Shown: positions 1 to 9,394 of the stretch, in pieces
Layout: each line of letters opens with the position of its first letter
How positions within the stretch are numbered: position 1 is the stretch's first letter
Origin: Paraburkholderia bannensis
Lineage (GTDB): Bacteria; Pseudomonadota; Gammaproteobacteria; Burkholderiales; Burkholderiaceae
DNA: 64,000 bases
NCBI RefSeq assembly: GCF_014200455.1
Contig: NZ_JACHBW010000007.1
Location: 1 to 64,000 of the forward strand
Reading direction: 5' to 3'
Made by a program: the position numbers and the translations under genes
Notes under the pieces: model-generated
Told to the model about the DNA's origin: nothing
Seen by the model: the letters and a program-made list of their open reading frames with translations, nothing else
Database searches by the model: none

Positions 1-2266
1 CGCAACGAACCAGAGCATCTCCGATATCTCGGGCAACATCACCGACATCAACGGCAAGCTGCAGGACGCCGTGCTGTACGACTCGTCGGCGCACAACTCG
101 GTGACGCTGGGCGGTTCGGGTGCAAGCGCACCGGTGGTGTTGACGAACGTGGCGAATGGCCAGCTCAACGCATCGAGCACGGACGCGGTGAACGGCTCGC
201 AACTGTATGCGACGAACACGAACGTGACGAACCTCGCAGGGGATGTGACCAGCATGCAAGGTGATATCACGACCATCAATGGCAAGCTGCAAGACGCCGT
301 GATGTATGACTCGTCGGCGCACACCTCGGTGACGCTGGGCGGTTCGGGCGCTGCGCCGGTCGCGCTGCACAACGTGGCTAACGGCCTGGTGACGGCATCG
401 AGCCTCGACGCGGTCAACGGTTCGCAGCTGTACAACCTCGCGGATTCGACGGCCAGTTCGCTGGGCGGCGGTTCGACGGTGAATAGCGACGGTTCGATCT
501 CGAACCCGACCTACGACATCGGCGGCGACACGTACAACAACGTTGGCGGCGCGCTGACCAACCTGGACGGCCGTGTGACGCAGAACACGACGGACATCAC
601 GAACCTGACGAACAACATCAACAACGGCACGATCGGCCTGGTGCAGCAAGCCACGCCGTCGAGCACGGTGACGGTGGCGAAGGACACGGGCGGTACGACC
701 GTGGACTTCACGGGTACGGCGGGCACGCGTGTCCTGACGGGGGTGACGAACGGCGCGGTGAGCGCAACGAGCGTGGATGCGGTGAACGGTTCGCAGCTCT
801 ATGTGACGAACCAGAGCATTTCGAACCTGGCTGGCGACATCACGACCATCAACGGTCAGTTGCAAGACGCCGTGATGTACGACTCGTCGGCGCATGACTC
901 GGTGACGCTGGGCGGTTCGGATGCAACGTCGGCAGTGAAGCTCCACAACGTGGCGGCAGGCGACGTGACGGCATCGAGTCTCGACGCGGTCAACGGCTCG
1001 CAGCTGTACAGCCTCGCCAGCTCCACGGCCAGCTCGCTGGGCGGCGGTTCGACGGTGAATAGCGACGGTTCGATCTCGAACCCGACCTACAACATCGGCG
1101 GCGGCACGTACAACAACGTCGGCGGTGCGCTGACCAACCTGGACGGCCGTGTGACGCAGAACACGACGGACATCACGAACCTGACGAACAACATCAACAA
1201 CGGCTCGATCGGCCTGGTGCAGCAAGCCACGCCGTCGAGCACGGTGACGGTGGCGAAGGACACGGGCGGTACGACCGTGGACTTCACGGGTACGGCGGGC
1301 GCGCGTGTCCTGACGGGCGTCGCGAACGGCGCGGTGAGCGCAACGAGCGTGGACGCGGTAAACGGTTCGCAGCTGTATGCGCTTGGCCAGTCGGTGACGA
1401 ACATCGCCGGTCAGGTGCAGGACGCCGTGATGTACGACTCGTCGGCGCATGACTCGATCACGCTGGGCGGTTCGGGCGCAACGTCGGCAGTGGCAATCCA
1501 CAACGTGGCAGATGGCACGGTGAATAGCGACGCGGTCAACCTCGGTCAGATGAACGCGGCGATCGCCAGCGTGACGAACATGATCGACAACGGCGCGACG
1601 GACCCGATGTTCTCGGCGCAGGGCGACCGCAACACCGAAGCCGCGAGCGCAAGCGGTACGCATGCCACGGCAGGCGGCGCGAATTCGGTGGCGAGCGGCA
1701 CGCAATCGACGGCATACGGCGCGGGTTCGAACGCGACCGGCAGCAAGTCGACGGCGATCGGCGCAGGTTCGACGGCAAGCGCGAACAACGCGGTGGCGCT
1801 GGGCGCAGGTTCGGTGGCCGATCGTGACAACACGGTGTCGGTGGGCTCGGCGGGCAATGAGCGCCAGGTCACCAACGTCGCGGCTGGCACGCAAGGCACC
1901 GACGCGGTCAACGTGAACCAGTTGAACGATGCGATCAGCAACGCGGAGTCCAACACCGCGGCGCAGGTCCAGCAAGGCGTCACGCAAGCCAACTCGTACA
2001 CGAACCAGCAGATCGGCATCGTGAAGAAGCAGATGAACGTGCTGGGCGCGACGGCGATGGCAGCCTCGTCGCTGCTGCCGAACGCTCGCGCTGAAGGCAA
2101 CTTCCAGATGTCGGTGGCCGCGGGTACCTACGGCGGTGAAAGCGCCCTTGCGCTCGGTGCGAACTGGTATGTGTCGGATCGCGTGCTCGTCAACGCTCAC
2201 GTCGCTCGTTCGACCAGCAGCTACGGCAGCACCGGCGTATCGGTCGGCGCGACGATCGGCTTCTGA
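1..2266 (+). CDS. Trimeric autotransporter adhesin, C-terminal part (5' end outside window)
   Basis: The reading frame is open from base 2 without a start and ends at a TGA at 2264-2266, so only the last ~755 residues are present. They contain Ser/Thr/Asn-rich stalk repeats with many copies of the TAA motif DAVNGSQLY, a YadA-head-like stretch of AxGxxS/AxG repeats around 1650-1850, a short coiled-coil-like segment, and a ~75-residue C-terminal membrane anchor that ends in Phe, as outer-membrane beta-barrels do ([16 protein letters not shown] onward). Such proteins trimerise, form a 12-stranded anchor barrel (type Vc secretion) and mediate adhesion. The next gene is an OmpA-type protein that may be its periplasmic partner. 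The ligand cannot be read from the sequence. Family assignment is secure; N-terminal domains are unknown. Confidence 0.95.
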   Translation, partial: ATNQSISDISGNITDINGKLQDAVLYDSSAHNSVTLGGSGASAPVVLTNVANGQLNASSTDAVNGSQLYATNTNVTNLAGDVTSMQGDITTINGKLQDAVMYDSSAHTSVTLGGSGAAPVALHNVANGLVTASSLDAVNGSQLYNLADSTASSLGGGSTVNSDGSISNPTYDIGGDTYNNVGGALTNLDGRVTQNTTDITNLTNNINNGTIGLVQQATPSSTVTVAKDTGGTTVDFTGTAGTRVLTGVTNGAVSATSVDAVNGSQLYVTNQSISNLAGDITTINGQLQDAVMYDSSAHDSVTLGGSDATSAVKLHNVAAGDVTASSLDAVNGSQLYSLASSTASSLGGGSTVNSDGSISNPTYNIGGGTYNNVGGALTNLDGRVTQNTTDITNLTNNINNGSIGLVQQATPSSTVTVAKDTGGTTVDFTGTAGARVLTGVANGAVSATSVDAVNGSQLYALGQSVTNIAGQVQDAVMYDSSAHDSITLGGSGATSAVAIHNVADGTVNSDAVNLGQMNAAIASVTNMIDNGATDPMFSAQGDRNTEAASASGTHATAGGANSVASGTQSTAYGAGSNATGSKSTAIGAGSTASANNAVALGAGSVADRDNTVSVGSAGNERQVTNVAAGTQGTDAVNVNQLNDAISNAESNTAAQVQQGVTQANSYTNQQIGIVKKQMNVLGATAMAASSLLPNARAEGNFQMSVAAGTYGGESALALGANWYVSDRVLVNAHVARSTSSYGSTGVSVGATIGF
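301..1428 (+). repeat. Imperfect tandem repeat within first adhesin (two units of ~573 and ~555 bp)
   Basis: The sequence coding MYDSSAH recurs at 301, 874 and 1429. The two units 301-873 and 874-1428 are nearly identical over long stretches (for example 481-760 against 1057-1336, offset 576). Each encodes one stalk module of ~190 residues. All spacings are multiples of three, so unit gain or loss would keep the frame. Confidence 0.8.
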
Positions 2267-2287
2267 TCGGCCGCTACCGTTAGCCAG

Positions 2288-2313
2288 GCCCGCCACGAGA
2301 AACCGTGGCGGGC
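2288..2313 (+). other. Hairpin between adhesin and OmpA-like gene
   Basis: A perfect 10-bp inverted repeat (GCCCGCCACG / CGTGGCGGGC) with a 6-nt loop lies 21 bases after the adhesin stop and immediately before the ribosome-binding site (ACGGAGA, 2314-2320) of the OmpA-like gene. There is no T-run, so it is not a canonical terminator. It could stabilise the upstream mRNA or tune readthrough and translation of the downstream gene. Confidence 0.6.
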
Positions 2314-2325
2314 ACGGAGAAACTC

Positions 2326-3255
2326 ATGAATAAATCCATTATTTGCGGTGCGTTGCTGGCTGCGCTCGCGAGCGCGCAAGCGTTCGCCAGCGTCGGCAGC
2401 GATGCTCAGGCGCTGATGCCCGCCGCACAGAAGATCGCCGATCCGTATCAGCGCGGTCTGGCCGAGGGCTGGCTTGAAATCGCGGATCGTCAGGACAGCC
2501 ACGTATTGGTGTCCAGCGTCTACAACGACGCGGCGGCCCGTGCGCTCAACAATGGCCGTCATTTCATCGACAACAGCGTGTCGTTTCAGCCGATCTACGG
2601 CCAGAAGAACTGGCCGTCGGCGCAAACGCGCGACAAGTGGGTGAAGGCGCTGCAGGAAATCGAGCGCACCAACCAGCGCGCGTCGCAGTCGCCGTGCCGC
2701 GGCGAAGATGCGGGACGTCTTTCCGCATTGACCGACGAAGCGTGGAAGGAGCAGGACGAAACCCACGCGACGCACTGGGTGCATGGCTGGGACGCGATCG
2801 AGCGTGCACAGAAGCTGGCGCAGCAGGTTAATGCCGAGCTCGACAAGTGCGTGCCGCCCCCGGCTCCCGCTCCCGCCCCGGTTCCGGCAAAGCCGATTGC
2901 GCTTTCGGCCGATGCGCTGTTCGATTTCGACAGCGCGGTGATGAAGCCGGAAGGCCATCGTCAGGTCGAATTGCTGGCGCAGCAGTGGAATGCCTCCGGT
3001 GCGAGCATCAACGAGCTCACGATCGTCGGCTATACCGACCGCTTCGGTTCGAGCGAGCACAACCTCGAACTCTCGCAGAAACGCGCACTGGCCGTCGCCA
3101 CCGCGTTGAAGCTGCAAGGCGTGCGGGCGAAACGCGTCGATATCAAGGGTTTTGGCGCGGCCAATCCGGTGCAGTCATGTCCCGGCAAGAAGGCGACGCC
3201 GTCCGTGATCGCCTGCCTCGCACCGAATCGCCGTGTGGAGATCGTGACGAAGTAA
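2326..3255 (+). CDS. OmpA-family peptidoglycan-binding protein, probable adhesin partner (TpgA-like)
   Basis: 309 residues from the ATG at 2326, chosen because a ribosome-binding site (ACGGAGA) precedes it and a signal peptide follows directly (cleavage likely after Ala21). A helical domain (~25-175) is followed by a Pro/Ala linker (~177-190) and a C-terminal OmpA-like domain (~191-309) with GYTDRFGS and NLELSQKRA; Asp238 and Arg253 match the residues that bind diaminopimelate in OmpA domains. It lacks an OmpA barrel, so it is probably periplasmic and tethered to peptidoglycan. It starts 59 bases after the adhesin stop, likely in one transcript. In Acinetobacter, TpgA, an OmpA-domain protein encoded behind the TAA AtaA, supports fibre trimerisation and anchoring; an equivalent role here is inferred from position and domain only. 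Confidence 0.85.
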   Translation: MNKSIICGALLAALASAQAFASVGSDAQALMPAAQKIADPYQRGLAEGWLEIADRQDSHVLVSSVYNDAAARALNNGRHFIDNSVSFQPIYGQKNWPSAQTRDKWVKALQEIERTNQRASQSPCRGEDAGRLSALTDEAWKEQDETHATHWVHGWDAIERAQKLAQQVNAELDKCVPPPAPAPAPVPAKPIALSADALFDFDSAVMKPEGHRQVELLAQQWNASGASINELTIVGYTDRFGSSEHNLELSQKRALAVATALKLQGVRAKRVDIKGFGAANPVQSCPGKKATPSVIACLAPNRRVEIVTK

Positions 3256-3335
3256 GGCAAACCGATGTGAAGGACACGCTGTAGGGAGCGTGCAAGAGCG
3301 GCCGGCGCAAGGCCGTCAGAGTGGTAGGGCGATTT

Positions 3336-3365
3336 CGGCGTGTCTTCGGACACGCCGTTTTTTTT
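3336..3365 (+). terminator. Rho-independent terminator after OmpA-like gene
   Basis: A 9-bp stem CGGCGTGTC / GACACGCCG with a TTCG tetraloop is followed by eight T residues. It ends the adhesin/OmpA-like transcript, facing the convergent cupin gene. Confidence 0.92.
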
Positions 3366-3376
3366 GCGGGTACGCC

Positions 3377-3913
3377 TCAGTTTTTTCGGGCGACTGCAGC
3401 GGGCTTGCCCAGCAGTTCGAGCAGCGCGCGATGCAGGGGATATTTTTCGCTCAACGCGGCGATATCGCCGATCTCGAATTCGCTGAACTCGAACCCCGGC
3501 GCGACCGTGCAGCCCACCAGCGCGTAAGTGGACGGATCGCAGCAACGGGCCGCGAACCAGTGGCCGCCGGGCACGACGGCCTGGAACACCGTGCCCGGAT
3601 GGTCGAGCGCGTGGCCGAGCTTGCGCGTGGACAGTACGCCGCGTTCGTCGATCGCGTGAATCTCGATGGGCGAGCCGGCGTAAAAATGCCAGACCTCGTC
3701 GGAGCGGATGCGATGCCACGCCGAATACGCGCCGTTGGCCAGCAGAAAGTAGATGGCGGTGGAGGCCGCGCGCGTGCCGTCGGCGTCGTTTGCGCCTTCG
3801 CGCAATACGAAGGTGTCGGCGCGATAGGTCTCGCTGTAATAGCCGCCTTCGGGATGCGGTTCGAGCCCGAAGCGGCGGATCAGTTCTTCAATCTCGGTTT
3901 GCGCGATGGCCAT
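3377..3913 (-). CDS. Cupin superfamily protein (DUF985)
   Basis: 178 residues from the ATG at 3913, which has GAGGAGG about 7 bases upstream; a longer frame reaching 3964 lacks comparable support. The sequence shows the DUF985 pattern: LEPHPEGGYYSETYR near the N-terminus, a TAIYFLL strand, then WHRIRSDEVWHFYAG and VVPGGHWFAA, which build a small cupin beta-barrel. Members are soluble cytoplasmic proteins of unknown substrate (sugar-related activity has been suggested for some relatives). It is the last gene of a likely minus-strand operon, 47 bases after pncC. Function is not established. Confidence 0.85.
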   Translation of the reverse strand: MAIAQTEIEELIRRFGLEPHPEGGYYSETYRADTFVLREGANDADGTRAASTAIYFLLANGAYSAWHRIRSDEVWHFYAGSPIEIHAIDERGVLSTRKLGHALDHPGTVFQAVVPGGHWFAARCCDPSTYALVGCTVAPGFEFSEFEIGDIAALSEKYPLHRALLELLGKPAAVARKN

Positions 3914-3960
3914 GGAGCGGGCCTCCTCGGTGAGTGCGGCGGCCGCGTGCCGGCCTGCCG

Positions 3961-4461
3961 TCAACGTTCCTGTTCGTCGATCAAGGCAAGCAGCCCGCGC
4001 AGCGCGTGCGCGGCGGCCTGCACGCGGATCTGTTCGCGGTCGCCCTTGAACACCAGCGTTTCGACGCTCGTATGCAGCCGGTTGCTCCAGCCGAACGACA
4101 CCATGCCGACCGGCTTTTCCGGCGTGCCGCCGCCCGGACCGGCGATGCCGGTGATGGCCAGCGACACTTGTGCCCGGCTGTTGCGCAGCGCGCCTTCGGC
4201 CATCGCGCGCGCGACCGGCTCGCTCACCGCGCCGTGTTTTTCGATCAGCTCGGCAGGCACGCCGATCATCTCGGTCTTCGCCTGATTCGAATAGGTGACG
4301 AAGCCGCGCTCGAACCAGCCGCTGCTGCCCGAAACATCGGTGACGGCGGTGGCGACCATGCCGCCTGTGCAGGATTCGGCGGTCGCGAGCATGAGACGGG
4401 CGTCGCGCAGCTTGTTGCCGGCGCGGATCGCGAGTTGGTGGACGACGGAATCGGTAGGCAT
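3961..4461 (-). CDS. pncC: Nicotinamide-nucleotide amidohydrolase (CinA C-terminal family)
   Basis: 166 residues, corresponding to the stand-alone CinA C-terminal domain without the N-terminal MoCF domain. Visible motifs are the nucleophile region ATAESCTGGMVATA, FVTYSNQAKTEMIGV and ITGIAGPGGGTPEKPVG. The family deamidates nicotinamide mononucleotide to nicotinate mononucleotide, recycling NMN released by DNA ligase. It lies 25 bases behind pgpA on the same strand, so co-transcription with thiL-pgpA is likely. Confidence 0.93.
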   Translation of the reverse strand: MPTDSVVHQLAIRAGNKLRDARLMLATAESCTGGMVATAVTDVSGSSGWFERGFVTYSNQAKTEMIGVPAELIEKHGAVSEPVARAMAEGALRNSRAQVSLAITGIAGPGGGTPEKPVGMVSFGWSNRLHTSVETLVFKGDREQIRVQAAAHALRGLLALIDEQER

Positions 4462-4486
4462 GGCGAGAGTTGGATTGGGTGGCGGC

Positions 4487-5089
4487 TCAGACGGACATGC
4501 GCCAGAGCGCGATGACCAGCAGCGTAAAGAATGCGGCGACGAGATCGTCGACCATGATGCCGAAGCCGCCCTTGAAGCGCCGCTCGAAATAGCGGATGGG
4601 CGGCGGCTTGACCATATCGAAGAAACGGAAGATGGCGAACGCCCACAGTTTGCCGACGAAATCGATGGGCGTAATCATCAGCAGCACGAGCCAGAAGGCC
4701 ACGATTTCGTCCCACACGATGCACGACGGGTCTTCTACGCGCAGTCTTTTTGCGGTGAAAGCCGTGATGCCGATGCCCGCCAGAAACCCGCCGATGATCA
4801 GGATGCCCCAGTCGAGCACGCTGATATAGCGGTTGAGCACTTCGTACGACGCCCATGCGAACAGCGTGCCGGCGGTGCCGGGCGCGAGGCGCGAGAGCCC
4901 CGCGCCAAAGCCAAGCGAAACGAGGTGCCACGGGTGCGCGAACATGAACGACAGATCGGCGCGGTGCGGACCTTTCGCTGCGATTGCGCTGCTGCCGGCG
5001 CTGTTCGGGCTGCTGGCGCCCGTTGTGTCGGCTGGCTGGCCGGCCGTCGCGAGGTCGTCGGCGGGCGAGGGCGTGGGGTCAGTCGGCAT
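4487..5089 (-). CDS. pgpA: Phosphatidylglycerophosphatase A
   Basis: 200 residues. An N-terminal ~45-residue Ala/Ser/Pro-rich extension precedes the conserved domain that starts at FMFAHPWHLVSLGFGAGLS. Family motifs include SRLAPGTAGTL, PSCIVWDEIVAFW and FRFFDMVKPPPIRYFE, with several hydrophobic membrane segments. The enzyme dephosphorylates phosphatidylglycerol phosphate in the inner membrane. Its start overlaps the end of thiL by 11 bases, which implies translational coupling. Confidence 0.94.
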   Translation of the reverse strand: MPTDPTPSPADDLATAGQPADTTGASSPNSAGSSAIAAKGPHRADLSFMFAHPWHLVSLGFGAGLSRLAPGTAGTLFAWASYEVLNRYISVLDWGILIIGGFLAGIGITAFTAKRLRVEDPSCIVWDEIVAFWLVLLMITPIDFVGKLWAFAIFRFFDMVKPPPIRYFERRFKGGFGIMVDDLVAAFFTLLVIALWRMSV

Positions 5090-6101
5090 GGAAGTGATCG
5101 AAACCTTGCAACGTCAGGTTGAGTGGCGTGCCGGCGCGGTCGCGCCAGGTCATCGTGGGGGCCGCGTCCGGCTGCTCGTGCGCCGCCTGGGACGCCGTAT
5201 CCCGGGAAGTGATTGTACCGATGCGGGTGACGCGCACACCGGCCTGTTGCGCCGCCGCCGCGACGGCTTCGCGTTGTTGCGGAGCGGCCGTGAAGCACAG
5301 TTCGTAATCGTCGCCGCCCGCGAGCGCGCACTGCAGCTGCAACTCGCGCGGCAGTCGCGCCAGCGCGTCCGACAGCGGCAGTGCGTCCACGTCGATATCT
5401 GCGTTGACGTGCGAGCGCGTCAGGATATGGCGCAGGTCGCCCGCGAGGCCGTCCGAAATATCGAGCGCCGCGCGCGCCACGCCGCGCAGCGCGAGACCCA
5501 GCGCCACCTGCGGCTGCGGATATTCGAGCGCGCGGCGGAAGTAGGCGGCGTCGGTCGAGTCGATGGCGGCGTGCGGCCATTCCCCGCGAATCGCGGCGAG
5601 GCCCGCGCGCGCGTCGCCGGGCGTGCCTGAGACCCAGATGTCGTCGCCGGTTTGGGCGGTGTCGCGCCGAAGTGCGACATCCTGCCGCACCGAGCCGAAC
5701 ACCGTGAGGCACAGGTTGAGCGGCCCGGCCGTGGTGTCGCCACCCATCAATTCGCAATCGTGGCGCTCGGCGAGTTCGAACATGCCGGCGCTGAAGGCGG
5801 CAAGCCAGTTTTCGTCGGGTTTGGGCAGGGCGAAGGCGAGCGTGAATCCCAGCGGTTGCGCGCCCATCGCGGCCAGATCCGAAAGATTGACGGCGAGCGC
5901 CTTGTGGCCGAGCGCATGCGGATCGACATCCGGGAAGAAGTGGCGGCCTTCCACCAGCATGTCGGTGGATACGGCCAGCATCTCGCCGGCGGCGGGCGCG
6001 ATCAGCGCGCAATCGTCGCCGATGCCCAGGGTTGCGCGGCGCGCGCCGGTGCGGGCGCGTTGCGCGAAGTATCGATCGATCAGGGAGAACTCGGAAAGCA
6101 T
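5079..6101 (-). CDS. thiL: Thiamine-monophosphate kinase
   Basis: 340 residues, full length for ThiL. The N-terminus shows SEFSLIDRYF, the metal/ATP motif LGIGDDCALI, then STDMLVEGRHF, NLSDLAAMGAQP and MGGDTTAGP, and later LDISDGLAGDL and GGDDYELCF, all typical of the PurM/ThiL fold. It phosphorylates thiamine monophosphate to the cofactor thiamine diphosphate. It heads the minus-strand thiL-pgpA-pncC-cupin cluster and is divergent from maeB across a 226-bp gap. I see no TPP riboswitch in that gap. Confidence 0.96.
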   Translation of the reverse strand: MLSEFSLIDRYFAQRARTGARRATLGIGDDCALIAPAAGEMLAVSTDMLVEGRHFFPDVDPHALGHKALAVNLSDLAAMGAQPLGFTLAFALPKPDENWLAAFSAGMFELAERHDCELMGGDTTAGPLNLCLTVFGSVRQDVALRRDTAQTGDDIWVSGTPGDARAGLAAIRGEWPHAAIDSTDAAYFRRALEYPQPQVALGLALRGVARAALDISDGLAGDLRHILTRSHVNADIDVDALPLSDALARLPRELQLQCALAGGDDYELCFTAAPQQREAVAAAAQQAGVRVTRIGTITSRDTASQAAHEQPDAAPTMTWRDRAGTPLNLTLQGFDHFHAD

Positions 6102-6327
6102 GACGAAAGGTGGACGATGACGGGAAATTCAAGCAATGCGTCGAACAATGCGTCGGGCAATGCGGTGCGCAGTATGACGGCTCGACGGCGCGGCGTCTGC
6201 TGCAATCCGGTCGCGGCAGTTGCACCCGAACTGAAAGGAATGCGCCCCGGTATTGGCGCTACAATCGATCGGGTCTGCGTTCGAGTTGTCATTCTAATCC
6301 GCACTCACCTCCCATCTCCCGCCTGCC

Positions 6328-8634
6328 ATGTCGAATTCCTCCCCGAACTCCGCTACGAACAAGCTGCGCGAAGCCGCCCTCGATTACCACGAGTTCCCGA
6401 CGCCCGGGAAAATCGCCATCGCGCCGACCAAGCAAATGATCAACCAGCGCGATCTCTCGCTTGCGTACTCGCCGGGCGTGGCATTCGCCTGCGAGGCGAT
6501 CGTCGAGAATCCGCTCAACGCCGCGCGCTTCACGGCGCGCAGCAATCTTGTCGGCGTCGTCTCGAACGGCACGGCGGTGCTTGGTCTCGGCAATATCGGG
6601 CCGCTCGCCTCGAAGCCGGTGATGGAGGGCAAGGCGGTGCTGTTCAAGAAGTTCGCCGGCATCGACGTGTTCGATATCGAGCTGAACGAATCGGATCCGC
6701 ACAAGCTGGTGGACGTGATCGCCGCGCTCGAACCCACCTTCGGCGGCATCAATCTGGAAGACATCAAGGCGCCCGAGTGCTTTATCGTCGAGCGTGAAGC
6801 GCGCAAGCGCATGAAGATTCCGGTCTTCCACGACGACCAGCACGGCACGGCCATCGTGGTGGCGGCGGCGTTCACCAACGGCCTGAAGGTGGTCGGCAAG
6901 GACATCAAGCAGGTGAAGCTGGTGGCGTCGGGCGCGGGCGCGGCGGCGCTGGCCTGTCTCGATCTGCTGGTCGATCTGGGCCTGCCGCTCGAAAACATCT
7001 ATGTGACCGACCTCGCCGGCGTGGTCTACAAGGGCCGTACCGAGCTGATGGATCCGGACAAGGAGCGCTTCGCCCGTGAAACCGAGGCGCGCACGCTCGC
7101 CGAAGTGATCGAAGGCGCGGATATTTTCCTCGGCCTTTCGGCGGGCGGCGTGCTCAAGCAGGAGATGGTCAAGCAGATGGCTGCGAAGCCGCTGATCCTG
7201 GCGCTGGCCAACCCCACGCCGGAAATCCTGCCCGAGCTCGCGCTGGAAGTGCGTCCGGACGCCGTGCTCGCCACCGGCCGCACGGACTATCCGAACCAGG
7301 TGAACAACGTGCTGTGCTTCCCGTTCATCTTCCGCGGCGCGCTCGACGTGGGCGCGACCACGATCACGCGCGAAATGGAGATCGCCGCCGTGAACGCCAT
7401 CGCGGAACTGGCGCGCCAGGAGCAAAGCGATGTCGTGGCGACGGCTTACGGCATCCAGGATCTGCAGTTCGGGCCTGAGTACCTGATTCCGAAGCCTTTC
7501 GATCCGCGTCTGATCGTCAAGATCGCTCCGGCCGTCGCGCGCGCGGCGATGGATTCGGGCGTGGCCACGCGTCCGATCGAAGACATGGACGCCTACGAGC
7601 AGCATCTCCAGCAGTTCGTCTATCACAGCGGCACGACCATGAAGCCGATCTTTCAGATCGCGCGCGCGGTGGAGGCGGAGAAAAAGCGCATCGTGTTCGC
7701 CGAGGGCGAAGAAGAGCGCATCCTGCGCGCGGTGCAGATCGTGGTCGACGAAAAGCTGGCGAAGCCGATCCTGATCGGCCGTCCGGCGGTGATCGAGCAG
7801 CGCATCGCGCGCTGCGGTCTGCGTCTGGTCGCGGGCCAGGATTACACCGTCGTCAACACCGATCACGACGAGCGCTATCGCGATTTCTGGCAGTCCTACG
7901 CCAAGCTGATGGCACGCAAGGGCATCACGGCGCAGATGGCGAAGCTCGAAATGCGCCGCCGCACCACTCTGATCGGCGCGATGCTGGTGGAAAAGGGCGA
8001 AGCCGACGGCATGATTTGCGGCACGGTCAGCACGACGCACCGCCATCTGCACTTCATCGACCAGATCATCGGCAAGAAGGAAGGCTGCAACGTTTATGCA
8101 GCGATGAACGCGCTGGTGCTGCCGAACCGCCAGATTTTCGTGGTCGATACGCATGTGAACGTCGATCCGACGCCCGAACAGCTCGCCGAAATCACCATCA
8201 TGGCGGCGGAGGAAGTGCGCCGCTTCGGCATCGAGCCGAAGATCGCGCTGTGCTCACATTCGAACTTCGGTTCGAGCAACGCGCCTTCGGCGCAGAAGAT
8301 GCGCGATCTGCTGGCGATCCTGCACGAGCGCGCGCCCGACCTGCACGTTGACGGCGAAATGCACGGCGACGTCGCGCTCGACGCGAACCTGCGCCGCGAA
8401 ATCCTGCCGGAATCGACCCTCGAAGGCGAAGCGAATCTGCTGGTGATGCCGAACATCGACGCCGCCAACATCTCGTACAACCTGCTGAAGACGGCGGCGG
8501 GCAACAATATCGCCATCGGGCCGATCCTGCTGGGCGCCGCGAAGCCCGTGCATGTGCTGACGGCGTCGGCGACGGTGCGCCGCATCGTCAACATGACGGC
8601 GCTGCTGGTCGCGGATGTGAACGCGACGCGTTAA
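6328..8634 (+). CDS. maeB: NADP-dependent malic enzyme with phosphotransacetylase-like domain
   Basis: 768 residues, the usual length of the hybrid MaeB. The N-terminal half carries the malic-enzyme domain ([26 protein letters not shown]) and the NAD(P)-binding domain ([14 protein letters not shown] near residue 168, [11 protein letters not shown]). The C-terminal ~340 residues resemble phosphate acetyltransferase ([30 protein letters not shown]), a domain that is thought to be regulatory in this family. It oxidatively decarboxylates malate to pyruvate, yielding NADPH. It is monocistronic, divergent from thiL. A possible -10 (TACAAT) lies ~60 bases upstream, without a clear -35. Confidence 0.96.
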   Translation: MSNSSPNSATNKLREAALDYHEFPTPGKIAIAPTKQMINQRDLSLAYSPGVAFACEAIVENPLNAARFTARSNLVGVVSNGTAVLGLGNIGPLASKPVMEGKAVLFKKFAGIDVFDIELNESDPHKLVDVIAALEPTFGGINLEDIKAPECFIVEREARKRMKIPVFHDDQHGTAIVVAAAFTNGLKVVGKDIKQVKLVASGAGAAALACLDLLVDLGLPLENIYVTDLAGVVYKGRTELMDPDKERFARETEARTLAEVIEGADIFLGLSAGGVLKQEMVKQMAAKPLILALANPTPEILPELALEVRPDAVLATGRTDYPNQVNNVLCFPFIFRGALDVGATTITREMEIAAVNAIAELARQEQSDVVATAYGIQDLQFGPEYLIPKPFDPRLIVKIAPAVARAAMDSGVATRPIEDMDAYEQHLQQFVYHSGTTMKPIFQIARAVEAEKKRIVFAEGEEERILRAVQIVVDEKLAKPILIGRPAVIEQRIARCGLRLVAGQDYTVVNTDHDERYRDFWQSYAKLMARKGITAQMAKLEMRRRTTLIGAMLVEKGEADGMICGTVSTTHRHLHFIDQIIGKKEGCNVYAAMNALVLPNRQIFVVDTHVNVDPTPEQLAEITIMAAEEVRRFGIEPKIALCSHSNFGSSNAPSAQKMRDLLAILHERAPDLHVDGEMHGDVALDANLRREILPESTLEGEANLLVMPNIDAANISYNLLKTAAGNNIAIGPILLGAAKPVHVLTASATVRRIVNMTALLVADVNATR

Positions 8635-8652
8635 TCTGCTCGTCCCGAACCT

Positions 8653-8683
8653 CGCCGGCGGTGGACTTTTTTCACCGTCGGCG
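8653..8683 (+). other. Hairpin downstream of maeB
   Basis: An 11-bp stem CGCCGGCGGTG / CACCGTCGGCG (one G-T wobble) closes a 9-nt loop that contains the T-run (GACTTTTTT). The T-run inside the loop makes it an atypical terminator. It could end the maeB mRNA by protecting its 3' end. Confidence 0.45.
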
Positions 8684-8865
8684 GGCGTGTCTCCCAGGCG
8701 CCTTGCCGCCGTGTTTTTGATTGTAAAAATTACCCGATAGCCGGTTGCTCACCGTCACGCCCCCGTTGCGGCTGCCGGGCCGTGATTGCTTCCAGGTGCC
8801 ATTAGCGATACCCTTACACCTTTCATGGTCGTCGAACGTGTGATCCGGGAGCCGGGAATCCGTAG

Positions 8866-9378
8866 ATGGTACAGATAGGACTGCCTGACGAAACGACTGG
8901 AGAAACAGCCGCGCGGGCAGAGCGCTCAGGCGGCGGGATTTCAATCGCAAGTCCTTGTTCCCACAGTGTTTTGGGCCGATCGTCCCAGCGTTTGCAGCGA
9001 CTTGCAGCGGGCGTTTTTCTGGGGGCGGTACTGGCCGTTTCGCAGGTCGCCACGGCGCGCACGCAGTCTGCGGACGATAACGGTGCGGCCTTTGGCACCG
9101 TGAGCATGGGTGAATTGCCTCGGGAGGCGGTCGATACGCTCGGCCTGATCAATGAGGGCGGTCCTTACCCGTTCGAGAAAGATGGCTCCGTGTTTGGCAA
9201 TTATGAGCGGCAGTTGCCCAAACATCGGCGTGGTTACTATCACGAGTACACGGTACCGACGCCTGCGGCGCGCAATCGGGGCGCCCGGCGCATCATCTGT
9301 GGTGGAGCGCTTCGGCGTACCGACAATTGCTATTACACCGACGACCACTACGCCAGTTTCAGGCGAATTGTTGAATGA
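8866..9378 (+). CDS. Secreted guanyl-preferring ribonuclease, barnase family
   Basis: 170 codons from the ATG at 8866; the true start may be further in, because residues 1-42 look non-conserved and a signal peptide core (RLAAGVFLGAVLAVSQVATA) lies at ~45-64. The mature part matches the microbial RNase (barnase/RNase Sa) fold: LPREAVDTLGLINEGGPYPF, FGNYERQLP, and the catalytic set Glu127 (YHEYTVP), Arg142 (RRIICGG) and His161 (TDDHYASF), which align with barnase Glu73, Arg87 and His102. Cys145 and Cys155 could form a disulfide after export. The next gene, 16 bases on, encodes a barstar-type inhibitor, the expected protective partner. Extracellular or periplasmic RNA degradation is the likely role. 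Confidence 0.88.
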   Translation: MVQIGLPDETTGETAARAERSGGGISIASPCSHSVLGRSSQRLQRLAAGVFLGAVLAVSQVATARTQSADDNGAAFGTVSMGELPREAVDTLGLINEGGPYPFEKDGSVFGNYERQLPKHRRGYYHEYTVPTPAARNRGARRIICGGALRRTDNCYYTDDHYASFRRIVE

Positions 9379-9394
9379 CACCGGGAAGAGCGGC

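Noticed and set aside
6102..6327. TPP riboswitch upstream of thiL
   Set aside because: The conserved thi-box sequence is not visible on the minus strand, and thiL often lacks one.
6289..8154. 621-codon minus-strand frame
   Set aside because: Antisense shadow of maeB with His/Asp/Arg-rich low-complexity translation.
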